A stretch of 64,000 bases of DNA from Globodera rostochiensis (lineage: Eukaryota; Nematoda; Chromadorea; Rhabditida; Heteroderidae). The notes beneath the pieces are model-generated. The model saw only the letters and a program-made list of their open reading frames with translations. It ran no database searches and was not told where the DNA came from. Position numbers and translations under genes: made by a program. The stretch covers positions 888,008-952,007 of the forward strand of contig JAEVLN010000015.1 of assembly GCA_018350325.1 (NCBI GenBank), read 5' to 3'. Position 1 is the first letter of the stretch, and each line of letters starts with the position of its first letter. Positions 1-12,155 of this stretch are shown here, piece after piece.

Positions 1-3000
1 TGGTAAGTGTTGTGGTCAGTGTGACCGCAATGCATTCAGTTTAGGCTTCTGATCAAGGGCCGATGTTTCGGTGACCCAATAATTAAAAAAAAACATAAAC
101 CTTTGCATAGATCAATTCGTTTTTGTTTTTTAGCATTAAGAAATGTAAATGTTTCCAGAAAATCAACAATTTGTACATGTGTAAGAATGTTGTTTCACGC
201 TTTCAGATCGGGCATGGTACCCACTTGGGCGCATTGTTGGTGGCACCGTTTACCCCGGTTTGATGTTGACCAGCGGGTTCATTCACTATGTGCTGTCCTG
301 CCTTCACCTTCCCGTCCATATTCGGGACATTTGCGTTTTTCTGGCACCCACTTTTAGGTTTTTTGAAGGCATTTTGTTTTATGTGTATGGCGGTTGTTTC
401 AGTGGTTTGACAGCGATTGCGACTTATTTGTTGACTAAAGAACTTTGGTCGGCGGGCGCCGGTCTGTTTGCCGCTTGTTTCATCGCAATTTCGCCCGGTT
501 ACACGAGGTTAATTGAAGCATAATGAACGATTTGTCCATTTTGCTAATTGACTTTTTGTTTTTAAGCCGTTCGGTGGCCGGTTCTTACGACAATGAGGGC
601 ATCGCCATATTCGCCCTTCAATTCACTTATTTCCTTTGGGTTCGGTCGGTCAAAACGGGCTCCGTTTTCTGGGCTGCACTCACTGCACTTTCCTACTTTT
701 ACATGGTTTCTGCTTGGGGCGGTTACGGTAAGTTTTTTTTTAGATTTGTTTCTTCGAGAATAGCCCCACGCATTTGGCCTATCGGAGGCCGGGCCACTAT
801 TTTTACAATTTTTGGGGTTTCTTAACAAATTATAGTAGCATAAATCTTCTAAAAAAATCCCCGGAGTTTAAAATATGTGCCATATTTAGTGTTCATCATC
901 AACCTGATACCGCTTCACGTGCTTGCTCTCGTCATTAGCGGCAACTTCTCCAACCGAATCTACATTGCGTACACCACTTTCTTCACGTTGGGCCAACTGA
1001 TGGCAATGCAGGTTTGTGTGTTGTTTGTTTCTGTCTGACATCATTCTGTTGAACACTCCCAACACAACACCAATTTTAAGGTCCCATTTGTTGGTTTCCA
1101 GCCGGTTAAGACCAGTGAACACATGGCAGCCGCGGGAGTTTTTGGACTTTTGCAGGTTTTTGTCCCCACCCAAAGGCGGTATTTGCAGCAGAACCGATGA
1201 ATTTTTTCAGCTCGCCGGAGCCCTCCGCTTTCTGCAAGGTCGTCTTTCACGCAAACAGTTCGTCACACTGTTCGTCGCCACCATTGTGACCACCTTTTGT
1301 GCCGGCATTGCTGTCCTGATGTTGCTCACTTATACAGGTGTCCATTTGATAAATGCGCAAATGAATCTCATCAATCTTACTCTACAATACACTTATTACG
1401 CGTGCTTAAAATTAAAACATTCGTGGAGTTTTGGCATTTCAGGATACATTGCGCCATGGACGGGCCGTTTCTACTCTCTGTGGGACACTGGCTATGCAAA
1501 AATACACATTCCAATAATCGCCAGTGTCAGCGAACATCAGCCGACGTAAGCCGACGGCTAAAACGAAACAACAACAAAAATTGGAACGCAAAAGTTTTAA
1601 GATTTCAAAAAGTAACTCAAAATAAAATCATTCAAAAGAGCCATTAAATAAGTAGAAGGGTGAGTGTTTTCTAAATGTTTAACGATTTATTTAGAAAATT
1701 TGACCAAACTCTTTCAGCACTTGGGTCTCTTTCTTCTTCGATTTGCACATCACCGCGGCCGTTTTCCCTGCCGGGCTTTGGTTTTGCGTTAAGAATGTGA
1801 ACAACGAACGAATCTTTGGTAAATTTTGATGATTTTTTATCCGACCAATTGATGGACCGTAAATCACAACTAACTCAATTGGGAAAATTCAAAATTTAGA
1901 TAAATAATCCGCTAACACGGATTGATTATGGTGCATAAGCTGTTGCGCTTTTTAGTGGTGCTTTACGCGGTCACTGCCGTTTACTTTGCCGGCGTTATGG
2001 TTCGTCTGATGCTCACGCTGACCCCGGTGGTCTGTGTTCTGGCTGGCATTGCATTTTCGAGCATCTTCGAGAAGTACATGTTGGACGATGGAGTGGACAA
2101 CAACATAAAGAGGGGCAGCGAGTGGCGAGAGCCGAAGGACGTTAAAGACGGAGGTGAGCAAAGAGCCGGGCTGTGTGGATGGTACTGATGCACGAGAGTC
2201 TGGAGTATTGACTCGGGAAAATCTTGCGTTTTTTTTGGAGTTTCGGTGCTCGAGTCTGGAGGTCAAATCTCGGAAATTTTTAGGATCTCGTGCATCACTA
2301 GTGGGTGGCTAAGGAGACGGGGGGGGAGGGGATTTCGTTCAGAAAGTGCCGAAATTGGCATTTTTAGACCGTCGTCTCTATGACAAAGCAACAGCAAAGG
2401 GTGGGAGACAGCCGAAAGTGCCCCAAGCGACGACCGCCTCGTTCAGCCCGAGCGCGGGCCAACAGGATTCCGTAGACCACATTGGGATGAACACTCGGTA
2501 CGGCTCGAGTTTTATTGTGCCCTTCTTCGAATTGATTGTCCGTTGCCCCCCCCCCTCACTTATTTTCAGTTACATCGTTCTGGTCGCATTGTTGTTCATC
2601 CTGCTGATGTACGTCGCCCATTGCACTTACGTGACCAGCAATGCCTATTCCCATCCGTCGGTTGTACTCCAATCGCACACCAACGATGGGTGAGTTTGTT
2701 GAACACGTTGCTTAAGACTTTAACCTAAAAAACCCATCGATTTTGCAGCGGCCGAATCATCATGGACGATTTTCGAGAGGCCTATTATTGGCTGCGCAAG
2801 AACACGCCGGACGATGCCCGTGTGATGTCCTGGTGGGACTACGGGTACCAGATTGCCGGGATGGCTAATCGAACGTAAGTTTTATTTTACCATATTTATG
2901 ATTGATTTTATGAGGAATTGGAAAACAAAAAAATCTTTCTTTTTTTCTTTTAGGACTCTCGTGGACAACAACACATGGAACAATTCGCACATTGCACTAG

Positions 3001-3782
3001 TTAGTGGAGGGGAAGGGAAATTGTTGTGCGGTGTTGTCCCTCATTTTGTAAAATGTTTTTAAGGTTGGCATGGCGATGTCCAGCAATGAGTCGTTTGCCT
3101 ACGAGATCATGCGGGATTTGGATGTTGATTATGTGTTGATCATATTCGGCGGAGTGATCGGTTACAGCGGTGACGACATCAACAAATTTTTGTGGATGGT
3201 TCGGATTGCCGAGGGGGAGCATCCGAAGATTGTATGTTGCTCAGCTTTTGATTCATTCTCGGTTTGTGACAAATGTTTGTCGTTTGCAGATTCGCGAAAC
3301 TGATTACTTCACCGAGTCGGGTGAGTACAGTGTCGGAGCGCAAGCTTCGAAGACGATGCTGAACTCGTTGATGTACAAGATGTCCTACTACCGTTTTGGC
3401 GAGCTGAGAGTCAGTTTTCCATCCGATACTTACTCGCTTCATCCCTCCACATTGGCAGATCGGATACAATCAGCCGACCGGATTTGATCGGACGCGCGGC
3501 TATGCCATCGGTCGGAAGGACTTTGGCCTCGAGTATTTGGAGGAGGCATACACCACGGAGAGTTGGCTGGTGCGCATCTACCGGGTGGTGAAACCGGCTA
3601 ACAGGAGGGCCATCAAGTACAAAGACCGGCAGGTGAAGGGACGCCGGGGAAGTGCCAAAAAGGTGGGCGTGTCCATTAAAAGAGGTGAAGTGCCGAACCG
3701 AAGCGCGAACAAATTTCAGACAAAAGTGGGCAGAAAAGGCGTTCTGAGGGGCTACGGGAAGAAGCCGACCAATGTCAACTGA
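1..3782 (+). CDS. stt-3: STT3 catalytic subunit of oligosaccharyltransferase (STT3B-like), 5' end missing
   Basis: This is the ER membrane enzyme that moves the lipid-linked glycan onto asparagine of nascent proteins. An exon ends at base 2 and the first intron runs to 206. Exons then read about 207-357, 403-507, 567-727, 890-1011, 1081-1155, 1211-1337, 1443-1545, 1718-1818, 1956-2153, 2368-2497, 2570-2689, 2749-2874, 2954-2999, 3064-3231, 3290-3409 and 3459-3782, all with GT-AG borders and matching phases. Diagnostic pieces are [17 protein letters not shown], the SVSEHQP loop, the catalytic [15 protein letters not shown] motif and [15 protein letters not shown]. The insertion with RLYDKA before the last membrane segment, and the basic Lys/Arg-rich C-terminus, favour the STT3B over the STT3A type. 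The N-terminal membrane segments lie outside the window. Family assignment is very secure; exact exon ends are inferred. Confidence 0.97.
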
Positions 3783-6700
3783 TTGACCGATCGGCGTTGA
3801 ACCTGTTGCAGACGGTGGACATGACATGGTTATTTCCTTTTCATCCAGCACTTTTCGTCAGGTTATGTGATCGATCTTCTTCCTCTTTTCCATTGGTTCC
3901 TCCTCTCTTCCTTTGCCCCAGCGCTTTTTGACATTTTCCTCCACAAAATCATTGTGTAATGCTAATATTATGTGTTAATTTAATTTATTTGGTGTTTCAT
4001 TTACCATTCATTGGTTTCCCCCAACGAACCTCCCGCCTGCCCCTCCCTCCCTGCTTTCTTTCAATGGCAGATTTATGGAGTTTTATTTATTTCGGACATT
4101 GTTCGTTGTTGTTGAAAAATTAAATAAAACAAAATGAAATGAAATGTTCAAATTGTCTTTTTATATTTACATGGCTTCTTCCGTCTCCCAACTTTTCCAT
4201 TTACATTTACACGCCACCGATTCACTCCCTTCCCCAGAGTTTGTTTGAAAGTGCCCAATTGATGATCATCGACGGCAACATGACCACCATTTTGTTGATC
4301 AGCCACCGTCGTCTCCCTGTCGATCCGCTTTCCGCCGCACTGCTTGCCGACGTCGCCGCCGATTGTATTCTGATCCTTTCTTCCGTGCATATCTGCTCCA
4401 ATTCCGTCCTCCATCTCTCCCTCTCGTCTTCCTTTCCGTTGCGCAACAATGTGCTGCAATTCGGCGTCTTTAAACGGATCACAATGTTAAACTACGCATC
4501 CCCGATTGGCCAAAACAACATTTTTTGAGTGGTAAAAAGCGGAATTAAAATATATTTGAATCACAATTTTTGTGCGGCATTTGTCGTCACACGCGTGGCA
4601 CAAACGAATGGCGCACGAAAGACGGATGTGGTTGGTGTTGAACAGGCGGACAGTAAGCCAACCCGCGGACTTGGCCATCCGTTGAACGTGTCGATGGACC
4701 GGTGTTGAGATCTGTTGGAAGTGGAAGTGTTTACTTTGTGAATGATCGATGAGGCATATGTTTGGTTGGATGGATGGATGGATGGGCTTTTTTGCCCCCT
4801 CGGGGGACGAACATCACCGGGGGGGGGGGGGAGGGAGTCCAAAGATCACTGACCATTGTCTCTCGCCTGCTGCAGCCCAAATGGTCGATCAGCTCGATTG
4901 GACTGTGCTCGCTACCGGTCCAACAATTCTCCACACGCATTGCCATTCCTGTGCCATTGCCATTTTGAACTGAACGTCTCCCCTCCCGTGCCGTTGCCAT
5001 TTCAAAGAACGGAACGCCCCCCCCCCATTCCATTCAGCCGGGTTTGGGTCAATCAAGCGGGGGGAGGCCGGGGGGTCGAGAATTAAGAAAGTGCTTAACA
5101 GTGCGCGGAATGGGCACACAACGCAACGGCCGGCCCGCATGGACACCCCCAAAAGCCGGGAAAATGCCGAGCTCTTCCAGGCAAAAGCGTATTCCTAGTG
5201 TGGACACGTCTCGAACAGCGGTCGTCATCAGACCAAACAATTTGGCACATTTTATCGTTTTTGCAAAATCACATGTTCTTTTGAAGGGAGCGAAAAGAGT
5301 CGTCAATTTATTCTCACTCTCTCTCCCCCCCGGGGGGTGCCCCAAAGCCAACGAAACAAAACAACACATTATTCATTCACTCACCCGTCCCGGCGGCCCC
5401 ATCACAACTCCATCGGAAACAGATGCGCGTGTCCCAGCCAATTCTGTGTTAAGCGGACATTTGGAGGGACTTTTGCGACTAATGGGGAGCAATTAAGCGC
5501 ATTTCCATTTTTGTTTTGTGCTTTTGGTGCCGCATTTAAAATATTAATCGATGGACACCTTTCGCTTGGCCCAATCGTCGGCCCGTCACAATTTGCATTT
5601 CGATGAAGGCTTAATGCACAGAGTGCGGCGGAAGTGTTTGATGTTGACGGCGGCGGCCATTGAATTTTGTCGACGGCAAATGTCCGGTTCTTAAGCACAG
5701 AGAGGGGGAGGGAATTCGTTGGGGGTAAAAGGACATGACGACTTGCTGAAGCTGATCATCATGATCAGCGTTGGTGGACCGTTCGATTATCACTCGGATT
5801 GGGTCAACGAGAATGGACACTTTCTTGTCAATTACATCCGAAAAAAGGGTGCTGCTGCTGAGCGTTTCCGACGTCGATTTGCTGCAGAAGACATTGAATT
5901 GGAGATGGAAGAGGACGAAGGCGATCTGTCGATGGAATTGTGATCAGAGAGTCCGTTGGGTGGGGGGGGGAAAGCGTTAGGCTTACAGTCAGTGGCAAAT
6001 CGAGTCGGGAGAGAAGCATTTGGATTTGATGAAGTGGGGGAGGGGGGAGTTGGATGAATAGGAGGGCAAGTTTGGGGAGGAGGGGAGCCAATCCCGCCGG
6101 AACGAAAAGCCCTCTTGGGAATAGCATTTTGAGGCGTGGCGTGGACGTGACTCACTGGTGGGTGGGGGCCGCGACGATTTATATCGCCGGAGGGGCCGTG
6201 GGGGAGGGCTTTTTGTCGGAATTTAAACTTAGAAAATGTTTTTTTATGTTGCGAGAGGAGAAGAAGCCGAAGTGTTGCAAAATGCTTGCTGTTTTACGAG
6301 TGAATCGTTTGTCACCGCTTTCCGATCGTGTACGGCACCTTTTCATCGGGTACGGTACTTTTCCATTGGGTACAGTAACCGCCCCCGGTACCGTCCATTT
6401 GTTATGGCTTTTTCAATGGCAAATTCTGCCAAATCAACCCTCTCGTCTCCGCCGGTCTCCTTCCTCCATTGGTCGGTCATCTAGCGAAAGGGACAAGCGA
6501 CGACACGACAAATGTGCCAATTCCGAAGGAGTTGCTTTTCTGTTGTTGAGAGGGGCTCGACCCCTTCCCCCCCCCCCGGCGTTTTATGCTTCTCCCCTTT
6601 CCCTCCCCTCCCCTCCAGAACAGCAGCAGCAGCAGAAGGGGCCATCCAATGGCGTTTTCGCACTCCATCCAATGGGCCCGGCGAGGCAAGAAGAAGAACA

Positions 6701-7154
6701 GACGCGCCCGGCAGGGGGAGGATTAATTTTCAGGGGAATTTTGTTTGGATTCGAATGGAATGGACGGGCGCTGGAGGGGAGGGGAGGGGGGGGGGATCGG
6801 AGGGTCGGATCATCACTCATAACTTCACTTCGGCCAATGACTCTCCCCGCTCTTTACGACTCTTTGTGTGACATCAGCGCCCACGGGGAAGAGAGCGAGG
6901 CGCCCCGCGGCATTCTTTGGCCATCGCCCCCCCCCCGCCCCCCTTCTTCTGAGGCTGTGCCAGGGGGCAAATGCTTTCTTAAAAGTACTCGCAGAAGACG
7001 GATCACCGCCGTCTGAGGGGGGGGGGAGCGATTGGTTCATCAACGCCTCCCCCCCCCCCCCTCCCCACACACTCTCGCGAATGTTTCATTTGTCCAGCTT
7101 AATTGCATCCAAAATGCCACAAATCTCCCCCCCCCCTCACTTTAAGGTGAAGAA
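3783..7154. other. Gene-poor interval with homopolymer-rich sequence
   Basis: After the STT3 3' UTR this stretch holds many G or C runs of 8-12 bases (for example 4819-4831, 5016-5025, 6569-6578, 7106-7120). Several overlapping reading frames are open, but none has a recognisable domain. The long plus-strand frame at 6054-7016 and its antisense partners look like a product of high GC and low complexity. A short frame at 5761-5943 (VGGPFDYHSDW, then an acidic tail ending DLSMEL) has a more protein-like composition and could be an exon, and 4230-4528 is another weak candidate. No RNA gene was recognised. Confidence 0.5.
4123..4128 (+). promoter_or_regulatory. Possible polyadenylation signal of stt-3
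   Basis: An AATAAA hexamer lies about 340 bases past the STT3 stop codon. It follows a T-rich non-coding stretch and no other strong hexamer lies nearer in the same AT-rich tail. It is a candidate only. Confidence 0.4.
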
Positions 7155-10100
7155 ATGGCACCAAAGCGAGCAAATCGACTGCCTCTCATTGGCATTCTTT
7201 GTCTGGCATTTGTGCTGATCGTAGCGGCCGCGTTGTTTATTTGGCTGAAGAGCAGCACCGGAGGGGAGGAAGCGGCGGCGATGGCACCGACCGGACAAAC
7301 CGGAGTGCCATCCGCCGCTGGGAGAGAGGGGCGTACAAAGGCGACGACCAACGCAAAAACGGACAATGAAGACAACGAGAAAAGGAAGACGGCTTGGACG
7401 AATGGCACCACGGTGATGACGACGACGACGACGACGACGACAACCGGAGCAAAGGGCGACGAGGTAACGACGCCGGCGGCGCTGAGGACGAGCTCAGCAG
7501 GAGGTGGGCAGGACGTAAGGCGGCCGACGACCGCCGTCGTCACATCGTCCATTTCCGCAACTGAGCCACTGGAGGAGCTGACCGGAAGCCGTTGGCAATC
7601 GGCACACGTCCCAATTTGCAAGGACTGGGCGGCGGGCAGTTCAGACGAATGTGTGGCGGAAGAGGGGTGAGTGGGTGGACGAATGCCTGGGGGGGGGAGG
7701 CAACGGAAGCAGGGTGGACCACCTCCTCACCCATTCAGATCCATCGCTTCACCCGAAAGACGTGGTCAACAGGTGGAAGACATGGACCCGTTGGATTGGC
7801 TTCGACCCTTGGAGTACGCGTTGAACATGTCGCTGTCCTCGGAGGACCCGCACCGACCCTCCTTCACTCTCGACATCCAACTCAGCATTTTGGTGGAACT
7901 GAGTCGCGAGACCAGCGTGATACCGCTGCATTGCGGCAGTGAGGTTGACATTGTGGAAGAGGTGAGGGCGCCGGAGGGGCTAATGGCATTCAAAACTTTA
8001 TAAAATTGAAAAAGAAGAATAATGAGCCTTTCTGATCATTCAGGTCCGCATTTGGTCGTGCTCTTCTGGTGAGTGGAGTTGCCTTTTCAGCAGAGTGAGG
8101 GACGGGCGGGCGACAATTTGTGCCAAATCATTTCTGAAACAATCCCCGCGAGGCTTATTCCCCGAGAGGCCCCGCAAGGCTTATTCCCCGGGAGGGTTGA
8201 CGGTCCAATAACAAATTTTACCGGCACGATTGCCCTGCCCCCCCTCCCCGCGCCTTAGAAACGTTCGTCTGCGTCCGTTCAATGAGCCGTCTTCCCTCCT
8301 CCTCGCTGCTGTTGCTGCACCTTCTCCGTCCCCTCCCACGCGCGTCGCTTGTCCGCCTCCAGTTTCCGCTCCTCCGCGTGCCCCTCTCCAGCCCCAACGC
8401 GGCACTGTTTGTCCATGTTCCATCGCCATGGGAGCGGCACCAGTCGTGGATGGTCGGTCCGACTTGTTCAAGCTGTTCAATCAACCAGCCCCGTCTATGG
8501 TTCAGATTGGCTCACAATTTCCTTTGGCGGGCGGTGTCCGATCGGTGCGTTCATTCTTCCTCCCTCAGCCGATACACACTGATCAGTGATCAGTGATCAC
8601 TCACTAACTTTTTCTGATCAGGTGTTCCCGTCCGTGGACAGTCCAAGCGGCCGGGCCATTCTTCGACTGTGCCTCACACATTCGAAGCAAACAATCGCGC
8701 GGTTCGAAGCTTTTCAAAGCAAAAGGGCACCCAACGCATTTCAGAAGTAACGCACCAATCGCGCAACTGCACGAACATTCGCTCTCCGGACTGTCCACCA
8801 GCTGCTTCCGCGACTCGCCCGCCTTGCCGCCCGCTCAATTTGCTTTCCTCCTCTTCCGGAACCTCCGCCCGGTGACCTCTCCCCAACCGCCTGCCGCCGC
8901 TGCCGCCGCCGCCGCACCGGGTCCGCTTATTGAACTGTTCATTGGTGCCCATCTGAACCCGCCGGACTACGCGTGGGCCGTCGAAGAAAGTCGCAAGACA
9001 ATGGAACGCATGCGACAGATCACATCAACCGAATACGCGCTTGAAAAACTGACGGTCCGCGCCTCATACGCGAATATGGCGGGGGCGTGGGGGAGGGGGT
9101 CAACTCCCTCCCCTGGAGGGCTCCAAAGGCGGGGGGGGGGGGGGTCAACTCCCTCCCCTGGGGGGCTCCAAAGGCGGGGGGGGGGGGGGGGTCAACTCCC
9201 TCCCCTGGGGGGCTCCAAAGGCGGGGGGGGGGGTCAACTCCCTCCCCTGGGGGGCTCCAAAGGCGGGGGGGGGGGGGTCAACTCCCTCCCCTGGGGGGCT
9301 CCAAAGGCGGGGGGGGGGGTCAACTCCCTCCCCTGGGGGGCTCCAAAGGCGGGGGGGGGGGGGGGTCAACTCCCTCCCCTGGGGGGCTCCAAAGGCGGGG
9401 GGGGGGGGGGTCAACTCCCTCCCCTGGAGGGCTCCAAAGGCGGGGGGGGGGGTCAACTCCCTCCCCTGGGGGGCTATGGGCATTGATGATTAAACACCAA
9501 ATTTACCTCTCCTTTCCTTTCCCTATGCCAATCATTTCTTCCCTACGGCAATGCCACGAATGGTCTCTCTGTTAATCGCCATTGGGGAGGCACGGAAATG
9601 GGGAAAACCGATTAAATTTGGCAACGCGTTCACCCCCCTCTCCCCTTTTGTCAGTTGGTGTCATCGCCTCTGCAGATGGGAAACGACGCCATGGGCGCAC
9701 TCGGACTGGCACACATCCGCGACAGTTGGGTAAGCAAAAACGGGGGGGGGCGACTGATTAATTGATCAAAAATGATAATTTTGTATTTAAAAAACCTCAG
9801 ATGGAATACCCAAAATTTGTGCACACCCACGAACTGCTGATTGGTCAACTAATACGTCAATGGACATCGAACGTGCTGAGTTTGTGTGACCAATGCATCC
9901 AGCAGGGGTTGGGGCTGTACTTGGAATGGATGGTCGGCTCGGAACAGCTCGGCACGGAGCCAAAGACCGAATTTGGCCGACGATTTGGGGAGGCACGCCA
10001 GCGATTGATGGCGGCGGCGAGCAGTACAATGACGGAGGCATTCAGACTCAAATTACATGCACTCATTTTTGAATTGTGACATTGCAGGGTTCGTCCCAAG

Positions 10101-11196
10101 GCTGTGCGGAGAGAGTGGCGGTTGTCGTGCACATGCTGGAGAGGTCGTTTGGTGCCCGAAACGTCAGCACTTTTGTGGCCCATTTGTTCCGTCGCCATGG
10201 GTGGGCGTTCCGCTGCACGACGACTGCCGAGCTTGGCAAGCTCTTCTTGGACACCACCGGCATGCCGGAAGCTCGTCAGTTGTTTGACTCGTTTTTCTGT
10301 TGTTTCACTTGTACTGCTTGACCTTCCCCCCCCCCACCCCCCAACATCATCAACAGAACGCGTGTTCGACTCGTTCCTTCGTCCGTCTTCCGCTGCCCAA
10401 ATCCCTCTCGTGCACATTCTCGTCCATCCCGAACAGTCGTTGCTCCGTCTCTCGCAAAAATTCGCGTCAGCAGACGCTCCGCCTTTGTCCATCCCTGTCG
10501 AAATTGTTGACGACACGCACAAGGGCATTCGACTGGTGCTGAACAGCTCACGACTGGACGTGCCCTTCGTAGTGTCTTCCTTTGCCGTGGCACAGCCCAC
10601 CGGCACTTTTGCGCGATTCGTTTACAATGTAAATGCCGCGGGGGGGGGGCAACAATGGACCCCAAACAATGGCCAGCACTTTTCAAGTCGGAAAATTACG
10701 CAAAGTTGGCCAAATGTGTTGGCCAGCAGCAACATGGAGGCGGTGCCAACGGATGTCCGGCAATAAGCGAAGCGATGCTGCAAAGCGTGTGGGACGACCT
10801 CTGTTGGTAATTGGCGCCGGAGGGGTTAAGCTAAGCAATTCACAAAAAATTTCCATTTCGTGTCCCATTTTTCGAAAAAAACGGACATTTTCCCCCTACC
10901 CCCCCCCCCCCCCCCAATTGTGCTTCTTCTCATCTTCCAGGGCGTTGTTCAACGGACGACTGAATGCCCCGACAGCAGCTGAGGATGACGGCACGACGAC
11001 GAGGAGAACGACGGCACAGTCCGTCGCCTCCGGCGGCGGCGGATGGCCGTCTCTGTTCCGCGCACTGAGCGCGCAGGGCGCCGTCAGTGGCGACTGCGCG
11101 TGCTGCATGCAGTCGGAGGAGGAGGCCCTGCGGGGCCCGTGCCGGTGGACATGGCTGGACAGATGCGCACGCGTTGTCGACCTGCCGAAGAGATGA
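7155..11196 (+). CDS. M1-family aminopeptidase-like membrane protein, catalytically dead
   Basis: The protein starts with a short cytoplasmic tail and one membrane segment (residues about 10-31, LIGILCLAFVLIVAAALFIW), then a Thr/Lys-rich stalk: a type II topology. Exons read about 7155-7666, 7739-7961, 8044-8068 (doubtful), 8259-8544, 8622-8701, 8745-9054, 9655-9729, 9801-10023, 10088-10274, 10357-10650, then to 10806, and 10941-11196. M1 landmarks are SVFPSVDSPSGRA (the FPCFDEP block), SNAPIAQ, GNDAMGALGL (the GAMEN block) and the ERAP1-like C-terminal half. The zinc motif HELAHQW is replaced by GQLIRQW, and NEG by QQG, so both zinc histidines and both glutamates are lost. It cannot be an ordinary metallopeptidase; a receptor, scaffold or decoy role is inference. 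A reading-frame break occurs at a run of ten G (10640-10649). The exon around 8259 and the donor near 10023 are uncertain. Confidence 0.8.
9090..9475. repeat. G-rich minisatellite, nine units of about 41-46 bp, inside an intron
   Basis: Nine near-identical units carry the core GTCAACTCCCTCCCCTGG, GGGCTCCAAAGGC and a run of 8-14 G. Length differs between units almost only in the G run. The array lies in the intron between the M1 exons ending at 9054 and starting at 9655. The frames open across it (Gly/Pro-rich) are repeat by-products. Confidence 0.95.
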
Positions 11197-11710
11197 GAGC
11201 AAACAAACAAATCTCGAGACTCGCTGCGTGTACCATTTCAATTTTTCGCAATGTTCGCGAGATTCATTTACTGCAGCGGTGGAAGACGGGGGAGGGGGGG
11301 ACCCCTCAAGGGATGCCTTTGTTGTTGATTGGACTATCGATTTACAAATTAAATTTTTAGAAAAATATCCGGTAGGAATCCCTTGCCGTAACTGTTTGAG
11401 ACCTCACCGCTGCAGAAAATACGCCAATTCCAGAGGCAAAAAAAACTCAAATTTGTATAAATTTGCATTTCACAATTCTCGATCGCTTTCCTGGTGACTA
11501 ATTTGTAAGTTATAACTGGTGGCACTTTCCGGATCCGGGAAAATTGCGCCCCCCATGGGAAAGTTGCACAATACGCGGGTTCGAAGAGTAGATTGATTAT
11601 TCCGAAAATAAATTATAAGCAAAACAGAAAACATGACAAATGATCGATGATCATAAAGGTGTCAAGGAGACCCAAAAAAGTTGGTCTCAGATAGACGTCT
11701 ACGCGCAGAG
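11197..11710. other. Intergenic stretch with one dispersed repeat copy
   Basis: This gap separates the convergent M1-like and Hsp20 genes. At 11426-11482 it carries a 57-bp AT-rich segment that recurs at 14789-14845. No gene or RNA was seen. Confidence 0.6.
11426..11482 (+). repeat. Dispersed repeat, copy 1
   Basis: The segment begins AATTCCAGAGGCAAAAA and ends TTTGCATTTCACAATT. It is nearly identical to 14789-14845, with a few substitutions, and both copies lie in non-coding DNA followed by G-rich sequence. It is probably a fragment of a larger interspersed repeat. Confidence 0.75.
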
Positions 11711-12151
11711 CTACTCCTGCTGCTTCTTCTGCTCCACCGCCTTCTTCACCACAATGGGAATGGAGCGCTTTCCATCGCCCGTGGTCTTCATGCCGGTGAT
11801 GCACAAACGGCCCCCGTCCAGCTCGCACTTGATGCTCTCCTTTTGGATTTCTTCCGGAATGAGCACACGACGACTGAACTGGCGGTGCACCGACTCGCCT
11901 GAAATGTGCCAAAAATTGAGCGTCGTTTTTGATTAATAGGACGCCTATTTGGTAGCAATTTAAATGGGAAAACCCGGAAACTTTGACTGACGGATTAGTC
12001 TCGAATTGTGAACGACAATTTCTCAACAAAAAACTGACCTCGCGGTGTTCACCCTCAACAATGATCTATTGTCCTTTAGTTCAACCGTAATCTCCTCGGG
12101 ACGGAAGCCGCTGACATCCACCTGAACCTTTTGGATAATGAAAAATGCCAT
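11711..12151 (-). CDS. Small heat-shock protein (Hsp20/alpha-crystallin), short and apparently frameshifted
   Basis: The chaperone domain is clear. Exon 12039-12151 gives VQVDVSGFRPEEITVELKDN, and exon 11711 to about 11893 gives SVHRQFSRRVLIPEE, ELDGGRLCITG and the final strand RSIPIVVKK, ending in a Lys/Gln tail. Between these, the expected IIVEGEHRE is present but in another frame: one base appears to be missing near 12065-12071 (minus-strand GACAATAGATCATTG). With the splice acceptor taken at GGCGAG, only that single break is needed. If the ATG at 12151 is real, the protein is about 100 residues with almost no N-terminal arm, like the 12-kDa class. Alternatively an upstream N-terminal exon is separated by the 23-bp array. 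Either a sequencing indel or a recent pseudogene would explain the break. Confidence 0.75.
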
Positions 12152-12155
12152 TAAA

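Noticed and set aside
6054..7016. 320-codon plus-strand frame
   Set aside because: High GC, poly-G/C runs and overlapping open frames on both strands explain it. There is no domain and no codon pattern like that of neighbouring genes.
9087..9575. Gly/Pro-rich frames on both strands at the M1 intron repeat
   Set aside because: They follow the minisatellite, not gene structure, and lie between two clear M1 exons in an intron.
10622..10660. A tiny intron joining the two M1 frames at the G run
   Set aside because: It would be about 25 bases, below the shortest introns seen here (about 43), and has no good acceptor.
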